Origin: Gloeopeniophorella convolvens
Lineage: Eukaryota > Basidiomycota > Agaricomycetes > Russulales
Assembly: GCA_022496205.1 (NCBI GenBank)
Contig: WTXD01000144.1
Location: forward strand, 1 to 28,627
Direction of reading: 5' to 3'
Length of the DNA stretch: 28,627 nucleotides
Part shown: piece after piece, positions 1 to 8,607 of the stretch
Numbering within the stretch: the first letter of the stretch is position 1
How the letters are laid out: each line of letters begins with the position of its first letter
The notes under the pieces: generated by a model
Told to the model about the DNA's origin: nothing
Seen by the model: the letters and a program-made list of their open reading frames with translations, nothing else
Database searches by the model: none
Position numbers and translations under genes: made by a program

Positions 1-2
1 CA

Positions 3-1318
3 GAAGACCCGTACCTCAAGCGCGCGGAGGAGTGTCTGAAGATCATCGACCAGGCGGGCAACCCGGGCTCCTTCCTCGTCGACATCATCCCCGCCCGTGC
101 GCGCCTCGTCTCCTCCACCGCCGTTGTTGCTCACGTCCCCGCCAGTGAAGTACGTCCCGGAATGGGTGCCCGGCGCCGGGTTCAAGCGCAAGGCGCGCGA
201 GTGGCGCGGCGTCGCGGACCGCTTCGGGACGATCCCGTTCGAGTTTGTCAAGTCGTCGATGGCGGAGGGCACGGCCAAGTCGTCGTTCACGTCGATCGCG
301 CTGCGCGACATCTCCGAGAAGGACGACCGGGCGTACCAGGAGGAGCTCATCAAGGGCCTCGGCGGGACGATGTACACCGGTGCGCGCGCCTCCCCCGATG
401 TCTTTGCTGTAGCCCCGTTGACGCTGGGCGTGCTTCCGCAGCGGGCGCTGATACAGTGCGTATAGCCTTCGACGTTACGCGAGTGCGAGTGGCGGCTGAC
501 TGTTGCGCAGACAGTGTCGATCATCCTGACGTTCTTCCTCGCGATGCTGATGAACCCCGACGCGCAGACGAAGGCGCAGGAGGAGATCGACCGCGTGATC
601 GGCACGGACCGTCTGCCCACGTTCGACGACGAGGCCAAGCTGCCGTACGTGTCTGCGCTGGCGCGCGAGGTGTTCAGGTGGCAGCAAGTCGCGCCGTTCG
701 GTGCGTGCTCCTTCTGCCGCGCGGCGCCTTGCCCGCAACAACAACGCTCCTAACCTGCGCTCCGGGCCCCAGCAATCCCACACCGCCTCATGGAAGACGA
801 CGTCTACAACGGCTATTTTCTCCCGAAGGACTCGATCGTCCTCGGGAACGCCTGGTATGCGCGTCCTGGCCTCAACGCCGTTACCCAAGCGCTCACGCGC
901 ACACGCACAGGGCCATCCTGCACGACGACAAGCTCTTCTCGGACCCCTTCACCTTCGACCCCGAGCGCTTCGCCGCGCCCGACGCCGACCCGCGCCTGCC
1001 CGCCGCCGTCGACTACGCCTTCGGTTCGGGCGGCGCGTCTGCCCCGGGCGCTGGATGGCGCACGCGTTCGTGTGGGTGACGGTCGCGAACGTGCTCGCGA
1101 CGTTCCGGATCGAAAAGGCCGTGCGCGACGGGAAGGTCATCGAGCCCACGGGCGCGTTCTCGCCGGGCATTCTGGCGTGCGTAGCGTGTTTTGAGAAGCT
1201 CGTGCGGGCGCGGTGCTGATCGTGTGTTTGTGGGTTCAGGAGCCCGGAGAAGTTCGAGTGCAGCATCAAGCCACGGTCGAGGGACGCCGAGGCGCTCGTG
1301 CGCGCGACAGCGCAGTGA
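3..1318 (+). CDS. Cytochrome P450 monooxygenase, 3' part, heme motif frameshifted
   Basis: This is a microsomal-type fungal P450 whose N-terminal third lies off the left edge. Exons read 3-96, 146-379, 442-455, 511-700, 773-854, 911-1176 and 1240-1318, giving about 320 residues; all junction phases agree. The 14-nt exon at 442-455 supplies the I-helix oxygen-activation motif, which reads A-G-A-D-T-T after splicing. The K-helix ExxR is E-V-F-R (about 670) and the PERF motif is F-D-P-E-R-F (about 955-970). The heme-ligand loop should read FGSGRRVCPGRWMA, but FGSG and RVCPGRW lie in different frames because one base is missing at 1031/1032. Downstream sequence is intact to the TGA at 1316-1318. 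Family resemblance is to the OrdA-like P450s that are expanded in basidiomycetes; the substrate cannot be told. The missing base may be a real lesion or a sequencing error, and other genes here show the same defect. Confidence 0.88.
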
Positions 1319-2065
1319 GCGGTCGCGGGCGCGGCGCGGCTGGCTACATGATCACCCATGCGCGCCGAACCGTTCGCGTTAGGCCCGCTGCGATGCGCGC
1401 AGCGCGGTGGCGTGCGTGAACTCTGTAGCGTAGACACGTGATATCCTTAGGGTCGGCAGGCAGGGCGGAATACTAGAATGCCGGTGCACCACACAGTGCG
1501 CATCTTGTCGTCCTGCGTCGTTGGCGCGCGGTGCCTTGTCGTGGGAAGCACCGTGACTGGCGCGACGCGCAGCTTGGTCTCGAGGAAGCATTCGTCGACG
1601 CGCTCCCACGCGCGCGAGTAAACACTGTAATTAAGCTGCGATCATAGAAGGCGGCAGAAGACAGAAGCCGCAACGTCGCTCCGGGGCACTGGGTAATGCG
1701 ACGTCCGTGAGAATCGAAGACTGAGAAGGTGCGTGACGGCATCGTCATGTCGATGCAAGGGCCGCAATTGAGTGCTATGCGTCGTAAGTACCGTACGTTT
1801 TAGTTTCCCAGAGGCCTGGAAGCGAAGTGTGCGTTATTGAATTCTATTGAGCCTGGCGTGGCCCCATGCAGGTAGGGCACCAACGACGAATATTATTCCG
1901 CGAGGGGCTTACCGCATGGCAGGGGGGAGTACATAGGTAACGATGCACTAAAGTATATACGCGCCTAGATATAAGAAAGTGGTCGTCTATCGGTAGAGTT
2001 CCCGAAGCCGGACGTGGCACTTCACTAGCATTGGATAGGCCTCCGAACGTCAGGCAGGCTCGAAG
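1319..2065. other. Spacer between the P450 and the membrane-gene array
   Basis: I find no gene here. The stretch at about 1438-1490 is clearly similar to 10795-10850. From about 1802 the sequence is similar to 4965 onward and, from the part near 1870, to 12130 onward, so the left edge of the first array unit falls near 1800. The last 260 bases are the 3' flank of the first type 1 gene. Confidence 0.6.
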
Positions 2066-3859
2066 CTACTTAGCAGCGGGCGCCGCTTCGGCTACGGGCA
2101 CGCACGCCAGCGCGTCCGCTGACGCACCGTCGTCGCCTGTCGTGACGCTGGGATCCAGCTTGGACCGCTCCGATAACGAGTTGGCAACGCCCTCCGTGTT
2201 AGAGCCGCTCACGAAGCTGCCCGTGCTCACGACGTCGATGCGGAGCGCGCTAAGGGCACCGGCGGCCACCCGCCCGACAGCTTCGACAGCTCGCGGGGCC
2301 TGCAACAATCCAGTTTAGAGTCAGAACCCCGTCCCTCGGGACATTCATGAATGGCGGGCTGGAACAATGCGCACTTGACTCCTGAAGTCCACCTCCATCT
2401 CGAGCGCACTAGGCTCGTCTAGCCGTTCGCGCAAGCGCGCACGCGACAGGAGCGTGTCGAAGATGCCCTAGCACCGCGCCGGCTCAGCCCACTGTGAACA
2501 CCGAAGGGAGCCCGGGTCTTACGTAGGTGTACATCGTGCCCATGGTGAACTCGAACAGCGAATACACTGCGGTGTCCAAGAACGCAGCCCATGCGACGGT
2601 CTCTGCGATGGTCCACACTGTCGCGAGGCACCCGGTCTGCACGGCGCAGCGAATAAAGTGGTAGACAAGCGAGTCGCTCTTCCGCATGCCGCTGCGCGAC
2701 TTGAGCAGCGCACGCGTGAGTAGGACTGTCAGACCAAGTCAGTCCATTGGCTGCGAATCGAGGCTTTGGAGACAGACTCATGATGAGGATATCCGTCGTA
2801 ATCTGCAAAATGTGCCAGGCGTACGTTTTGACTATGATCCCTCTGTGCCCCGTGAGGGTGAAGCTACGTTCGATCTTGTCAGACGACGACAATGTCCCAA
2901 GAGGCAGGCCCTGCAAGAAGAGCGTACGGTGATATTTTCCATATGATGGCGAAGTTCACGATGGCCAATATGAACGCGGAAGTAGACAGGGAGAGCGCAG
3001 CCCCGGACTGAAACTTGCTCTGCGTCAGGTGGTAGATGCTGGATGCGGGGAGGAGCAGGTTAGCGAAGAAATATGTGAACACTGGTCGCTGGCGGTCAAG
3101 ACCCACCGGAGGCACAGGAATATGTTCGCCAAGTAGACCACAGCAGCATTTACGATCGGTGCAAAGTACAGAGGCCATGGGGGTGCTAGAATGTTATGAA
3201 CTCAGAACTCTGACGCGGCACCACTGCTGATGAAGGAGCGAGAGTGACCTGCGAACCCTACGAATTGTGGGTTGACGAGACTGACGACACTAGTACCCCT
3301 GAATCAATATCATATGGCCTACGCCATCGAGGTCTGCTCAACGTACAAAACGATCCAAGCGAGGTACCATAGCCTGACAGGGTATGCTTCAGCACCCAAC
3401 GAAAGACCGGCGGAAGGCATTGATACTATCTTACACCGCGTTCTGAACTGAATTGCAGAAATATAACAATAGAACAAAGACCCTAGTAGTTGAGATGTTG
3501 GTTAGCAGAGGGCACGGGCAACAGGATACCGCGTCTCGCACTTAAGGGGACGTGAATCCTTGAAATCTGAAGTTAGGACTACGATGCTTAACACCAGTAT
3601 TTGAGGCCACAGGTACGTACTACTGTCCCAGTAGGCGGCGAACTGCTGCGTAACGATGCCGTATGCGAATGTGTTGACTGAATGGGCGTTCCAATCAGAG
3701 AAGATCAAGACCCTTCGGAGCGCGAGTGGCTGGTCGGATGCGCACCCAGGATAGCGATAAGCAGAATGCCTAGACATTGTCAGAACCGTACCAAGCGATA
3801 TACCGCGATTGGCACGTACCAAACCACCCTTCAGGACTGACGGCGGGCGAGTGTGCCAT
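2066..3859 (-). CDS. DUF6534-like seven-helix membrane protein, type 1, copy A
   Basis: This is a predicted integral membrane protein of about 365 residues from a basidiomycete family (DUF6534) with no known biochemical role. Thirteen short exons join in frame from the ATG at 3859 to the TAG at 2066-2068. Exon 1 ends in G-W-F; exon 2 gives I-L-L-I-A-I-L; exon 3 gives N-T-F-A-Y-G-I-V-T-Q-Q-F. About seven hydrophobic segments follow. A basic turn (K-S-R-S-G-M-R-K-S-D, coding near 2690) precedes helix 6, as is usual for the family. After the last helix comes S-R-A-R-L-R-E-R-L and a separate last exon (2066-2301) with a hydrophilic Ser/Asp-rich tail that types A, B and D share. It is one of the two complete-looking type 1 copies: no stop, shift or bad splice site was found. 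A TATA box lies about 50 bp before the ATG. Possible roles, such as sensing or transport, are only guesses. Confidence 0.8.
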
Positions 3860-3909
3860 GGTCGAGAAGGGGTAGGTGGACGAATTCTGCAAGCGAGTCG
3901 ACAGTAGAC

Positions 3910-3920
3910 ATATATATACT
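3910..3920 (-). promoter_or_regulatory. TATA box of type 1 copy A
   Basis: On the minus strand this reads agtatatatatg, about 51 bp before the ATG at 3859. It is followed by gtctactgtcgactc, which is nearly unchanged before copies B and D. Conservation across the three copies supports it as a core promoter. Confidence 0.6.
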
Positions 3921-4661
3921 CCCAATATCAACTGGAGATTAAGGGTCTTGGCGAGATAGCGACGTGGATAACATTTGAACCCAATTTGAACCCCAAGTTG
4001 CAACAAGTTGGGCCGCAGATTGAATGTACTACTTGAGTGTGGCCTCCACCGTACTGTGCGTTGCCTCTGCTGAAACACCGATGGTGTGAGAGCGATAGAC
4101 GTTTGGGAGCGTAGGAAGCAATAGTGTCATGTAGGCCAATGAAGGGAAACTTGAAAGACGCTGGAATAGTGGCCCTCATTGCAAAAATCACGGAATTTGC
4201 TGCGCGCCAGTGCGCGTAAGCCGCAGAAAGGTGCGAATGGAACCTTCGGAGCGCCAGCGGCGTGGGAGAGGCTCGGTCGCGTCCACGGGCCGCCGGCAAT
4301 GAATCCACCCGTGCCAGTTCATGTAAAGTTCATGCATCATGGGCAACAGTTCTTCGACTCAGCCAACCCTGATACGGGACTTTATCATTGCGGCGGCGAC
4401 GCTCGACAAAGAGACAAGACCGCACTGACTACACGACCGACCCCTAAAACTCGTGAGGATCTGAGAGTAGAGTTTGGAACAGACGGTATGCCCTTAATTG
4501 ATTGACGGCAGCGCGGCGAAGCCGCCAGGGGAACTGAATCGAGTGCAGGGAAGAATGCAGTTCGTAACGCATAACCAGCCGCAGCCACTTCAGTGTGGCA
4601 AAATCGAACAGGCGCCGTCGCGACAATGTATTTTTGGTGGCCAGATGAAACCATAGCGCTA
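3921..4661. other. Spacer upstream of type 1 copy A
   Basis: I find no convincing gene. The block at about 4500-4661 matches parts of the spacers at 7740-7900 and 14720-14890, including a shared gtcgcgacarygtatttttgg core. Compared with those spacers, sequence is missing at about 4661, where the spacer is joined directly to the type 2 remnant. Confidence 0.5.
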
Positions 4662-4966
4662 CATTCAATGTGGCTGAGAGGAGCGTTGTGATCAGCTGAC
4701 ATCAGAGTAGACAAGGACGAAGACGGAACCTTGATCTCCATCGCCGCTTCGAAATTGGTGGATTCATTGAGACCTTCGCGTAATCGGGTACGAGACATAA
4801 GAGTGTCATAAATAGCCTGGGTACACCCTCACATCATGCAGCGGCCCCTTTGAGTGACACCGAATCCATGCATATATGTATAGATTGTTCCTGCACTGAA
4901 ATTGAAGATTGTGTATGTTTAGTATCTGAGTGTGTCCACCATGTTGTCGTCTCTGCTATGGATCAG
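4662..4966 (-). pseudogene. Type 2 DUF6534-like gene remnant
   Basis: This holds only the last part of helix 6, helix 7 and the R-L-R-E-G-L-N-E-S region of a type 2 gene, matching 8845-9155 and 15350-15655. The match begins at 4966 in the middle of exon 11, so the 5' two thirds are absent, and it ends at 4662, inside exon 13. In exon 11, where the intact copies read gatacaacgacatac or gatacaacaacgtac, the remnant has gatactaaacatac, which breaks the frame. The helix 7 donor has become gcatgg. No promoter or start is present, so it is surely dead. Its abrupt 5' edge coincides with the start of array unit 2, so it marks an unequal-crossover or deletion breakpoint. Confidence 0.8.
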
Positions 4967-5228
4967 TTACCCAGAGGTCCGGAAGCGAAGTGTGTCATAC
5001 GGGTTTATTGAGCCTGGCGCGTGATGCGTGACCCCGTACAGGGCCGCGAGTAGTAGGTAAGACACTAGTGATGAGTATTATTCCGTCAGGGGCTTACTGC
5101 ATGCAGCAAGGGGAGGGGGTACTAGGTAAGTAACAGTGCACTAAGGTATACGAGTCTAGATATAAGAGACCAGTCATCCACAGGATCGTCCACAGGCAAA
5201 ACCCCTGAAGCAGGACGTGGAAGTGGAC

Positions 5229-7041
5229 TTAGGCTACGGAATGTCGGGAAGGCTCGAAGTTAGCAACTGTGACCGCATCGGCTATGGGCACGCACGCCAG
5301 CGCGTCTGCTGACGCACCGTCATCTCCTATCGTGACGCTGGGATCCAGCTTGGACCGCTCCGATAACGAGTTGGCAACGACCTCCGTGTTCGAGCCGCTC
5401 ACGAAGCTGACCGCGGTCACAGCGTCGATGCGGAAAGTGCTGATGGTACCGGTGGCCATCCGCTCAACAGGTTCGACGGCCCGCGGGGCCTGCAGCAATC
5501 CAGTTGAGAGTCAGAATCTCGTCCCCGGTACATTCATGAATGGCGGGCTGGAACAATGCGCACCTGGCCCCTGAGGTCCATCTCGAGAGCGCTAGGCTCG
5601 TCCAGCCGTTCGCGCAAGCGCACACGCGATAGGAGCGTGTCGAAGATGCCCTAGTACCCCATCGGCTCAGCCCACTGTGAACACTGAGGGAAACACCGGT
5701 CCTACGTATGTGTACATCGTGCCCATGGTGAACTCGAATAACGAATACACCGCGGTGTCCAAGTACGCGGTCCATGCAACAGTCTCCGCGAGGGTCCACA
5801 CTGTCGCGAGGCACCCGGTCTGCACGGCGGAGCGAATAAAGTGGTAGACGAGCGAGTCGCTCTTGCGCATTCCGCTGCGCGACTTGAGCAGCGCACGCGT
5901 GAGTAGTACTGTCAGACAAGATCAGTCCATTGGCTTCGGGTTGGGCCTTTGGGAACAGACTCATGATGAGGATGTCGGCTATGATTTGCAGAACGTGCCA
6001 GACGATTGTCCTCATCCTGATCCCGCTGTGACCCACGATGGTATTGCTATATCCGATATTGTCAGATGGTGACAGGTAAAGCCTGCACCGAGGGCTCAAA
6101 CGTACGGTTTCACCTTCCATATGATTACGAAGTTCACGATAGCCAATATGAACGCGGAAGTGGACACGAAAAGCGCGGCCCCTGATTGAAGCTTGCTCCG
6201 CGTCAGATGGTAGATGCTACATGCAAAAAGGAGCAGGTTAGCCAAAGAACACATGTGGATCTGGTTGCTGACGATCCAAACCCACCGGAAACATAAAAAT
6301 ACGTTCGCCAGGTAGACGATGGCACCATTTCCTATCGGTGCAAAGAGTAGGGGCCATGGGGGCACTGGATGCTCACAGATCAGAACCCTAAAGGGTACGA
6401 GATGGAGGAGCGAGAGCGACCTGCAAATCCTACGAATTGGGTGTTGACGAGATTGACGACACTACCCTTGAATCAGCATCGTGCCATGACCTGCCCCAAT
6501 GAGGTCTGCCAACGCACAAAACGACCCAGGTAAGGTACCATAACCTGAAAGAACATACTTCAGCATGCAACGAAAGAACCGATGGAAGGCATAGACATCA
6601 GCTTACACTGCGTTCTGGACGGCATTACACAAGTATAATAATAGAACAAAGAGCCTGTCCAGTGGAATATTGGTCAGCAGAGAGCGATCGTAGCAGGATA
6701 TTATACGCCTCGCACTTGAGGAGACGTGAATCCTTGAACCCTTCGAGGCTAATCAGGACTACAGAACTTGACACCATCGGCCACAAGTACGTACTGCTGT
6801 CCCAGTAGGCGGCAAACTGCTGCGTGATGATGCCGTATAATAATGTGTTGACTGCGAACAGGAATTCCAATCAGAGAAGATCAGGGTCCTTTGGAGCGCG
6901 AGCGGCTGGTCGAATGCGCACTTAGGATGGCGATAAGCAGGATGCCTAGGCATTGTCAGAACCGTGGTCATGCGTTATACTGTGGCTTGGCATACCATAC
7001 CACGCTTCAGCACTGACGCGGGCGATGGTGGGGTCTGTCAT
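5229..7041 (-). CDS. DUF6534-like seven-helix membrane protein, type 1, copy B, probably mis-spliced
   Basis: The gene has the same 13-exon plan as copy A, starting at the ATG at 7041 (M-T-D-P-T-I-A-R) and ending after the Ser/Asp-rich tail at 5229. The tail runs about 10 residues past those of A and D. Helices, the basic turn (S-G-M-R-K-S-D) and the Q-T-G-C-L-A-T helix 6 core are intact. One change matters. At the acceptor of exon 7, copies A and D have cag followed by GGGTA, but here a G-to-A change at 6468 moves the AG one base downstream. Splicing at the new AG shifts the frame and meets a TAG within 14 codons. Unless another acceptor is used, this copy would be truncated after helix 2. 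Its last exon is identical to that of copy D over 172 bp. Confidence 0.65.
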
Positions 7042-7086
7042 GGTCGGGAACTCGGGGCGGGTGGAGAGCTCAGAGTCGACAGTAGA

Positions 7087-7096
7087 CATATATACC
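7087..7096 (-). promoter_or_regulatory. TATA box of type 1 copy B
   Basis: On the minus strand this reads ggtatatatg followed by tctactgtcgactc, about 47 bp before the ATG at 7041. The same arrangement precedes copies A and D. Confidence 0.6.
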
Positions 7097-8033
7097 CCCC
7101 ATGTCAACTGGAAATGAAGAGCCTTGGCGAGCCAGCGGCGCGGGTTTTGACGTTTGGACCTTTTGAAAAGATTGGATGTACTCGAGTATGGCTTCCACCA
7201 TGTTATACGTTGCCTCTGCTGTCAGAAGCCCAGTGACGTAAGAGCCATACATGCCCGGGAGTGTAGCAGGCACTAGTGTGTAAGTCGATGAAGGGAAAGA
7301 CGAGGGAACAATGGCTCTCATTGCGAAATCACTGCGAAGCGGCGTCACGCTGCGCGAAAGCCTGGCCTGCAAACAGAAACGCCGCACCGGCGGTGTAGGA
7401 ACCCGGATCCGTGCTCGGTCGCGTCGTGACCGCGAAGACCGCTGTCCCCGTGACGCGTTCAGACGGGGCGGGGCCGCTACGACAACGAAGTTACCAGTAA
7501 CCCGGGCCGGAGTTATGCAGCGGCGCTGCGTTGAATCAACACTCGCTGAGCGATTTTGTAGTGCGTCGAATGTCGTCAAATGACTGATATGGCGGTTTTA
7601 GAGGCTAGCCGGCGCCGGTATCATCGCGGCGGTGATTCTGGAATATCAAATCTGCTCTACAGTGGGTACGAATGCATACAATGCGCAACCAACCTTGGAA
7701 AAGGAAGAGTTTGAAATGTCAAACGGTACACTCTTTGACTGGCGGCAACGCGGCAAAGCCACCGGGGGCTGGATTGGCGCGAGGGCCCTGAACGCAATCT
7801 GTAACCATGTACTAGCCACTAACCACTTGCAAGACGCGCGGGCCGTCGCGACAGCGTATTTTTGGAGGTCAGATGAAATCATAGCCTGTAGTGCCATGTC
7901 AAATGGCGGCTTGTTGCGCCCAGGATCCTTCAATGTTAAAACAAAGAATCCAGACGGGAGCGCTGTGGAAAATCAATTAAGGTGCACCAGGACAGTCGCA
8001 GACGGGACGCCCTGATAGAGATGGGCCAGCTTC
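7097..8033. other. Spacer between type 2 copy C and type 1 copy B
   Basis: No gene can be supported. The first 150 bases match 14176-14350 and 3921-4150 and look like the type 1 upstream region. Bases 7715-7960 match 14690-14945 on both strands, and both strands stay open there, so an old coding remnant is possible. The right end is cut by the insertion at 8034. Confidence 0.45.
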
Positions 8034-8059
8034 CACTGCGTGCACAGCAGACTTATCCT
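8034..8059 (+). repeat. Left terminal inverted repeat of the foldback element
   Basis: It pairs with 8488-8513 at 24 of 26 bases; the two differences are both C/T. Confidence 0.8.
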
Positions 8060-8487
8060 GAAGGAAAAAGGTTTGAATAAGCGAGATATATGTTAAACTT
8101 GTTTTCGCTTTTTGTCGTCCGGAAAAGTGGTTATCAGAAACTTAATGACTCTCTAAGCACTCTTAAAGGGGAAGAAAGTTTCCTAATAAAGTTAACCTTC
8201 TCTCACGACTTCCCCATGCAAACATAGTTGGCAATAAAGTCAAACAATCATCCATATTCTTCACGCTTTGACACCCAGAATGAGTGTTTTGTTTAGATTT
8301 CCGAGAAATGTCTTACCGGATGTTTATGGCTCAGGAATCTGGTAGAAAACTTTAACTTCAGGCACAGACTTTACCCCTTATCAAAAAGCTTGTAGAGAAT
8401 GTCAACTTCACTAATCCTCGTTTTTCGAGATTAAATAATAACAAGTAAGTTAAACAAATATCCAGCTTTTCGAAGCCTTTTTTCGTG

Positions 8488-8513
8488 AGAATAAGTCTGC
8501 TATGCACGCAGTG
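8488..8513 (-). repeat. Right terminal inverted repeat of the foldback element
   Basis: This is the inverse of 8034-8059. The next bases, tcg, join gaacatctgatc, which corresponds to the uninterrupted sequence in unit 3. Confidence 0.8.
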
Positions 8514-8607
8514 TCGAACATCTGATCTTATCGAAAATCACGAGTAGTAAAAGTAACATACAAGCTCCCCGTCACACCAAAGCGCAAATACGAATATGCG
8601 GGTGTGG

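Larger units (their letters stand above)
1802..4966. repeat. Array unit 1 (type 1 gene plus type 2 remnant)
   Basis: This is the first of three diverged tandem units. It starts with a cccagagg-type block shared with 4969 and ends exactly where the type 2 remnant stops, at 4966. It contains a complete type 1 gene, its promoter, a shortened spacer and only the 3' end of a type 2 gene. Similarity to the other units is visible by eye through exons, introns and flanks; percentages were not computed. Confidence 0.7.
8034..8513. mobile_element. 480 bp AT-rich foldback / MITE-like element
   Basis: The terminal inverted repeats are 8034-8059 and 8488-8513, beginning cactgcgtgcayagcagac, with 24 of 26 positions paired. 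Weaker pairing continues inward through most of each half, so the whole element is a degraded palindrome. It has no open frame of note and is much richer in A+T than its surroundings. The related spacer of unit 3 keeps an empty site: gccagcttc runs straight into aaacgtctgatc at 15023/15024, while here the two halves of that sequence flank the element. At most a 2 bp target duplication (TC) is visible. The superfamily is uncertain: the CACTG ends recall CACTA-type elements, but those usually make 3 bp duplications. Confidence 0.8.

Noticed and set aside
162..1079. Continuous plus-strand frame over the P450
   Set aside because: It crosses P450 introns and agrees with the P450 only in the exon from 911; the spliced model explains the sequence much better.
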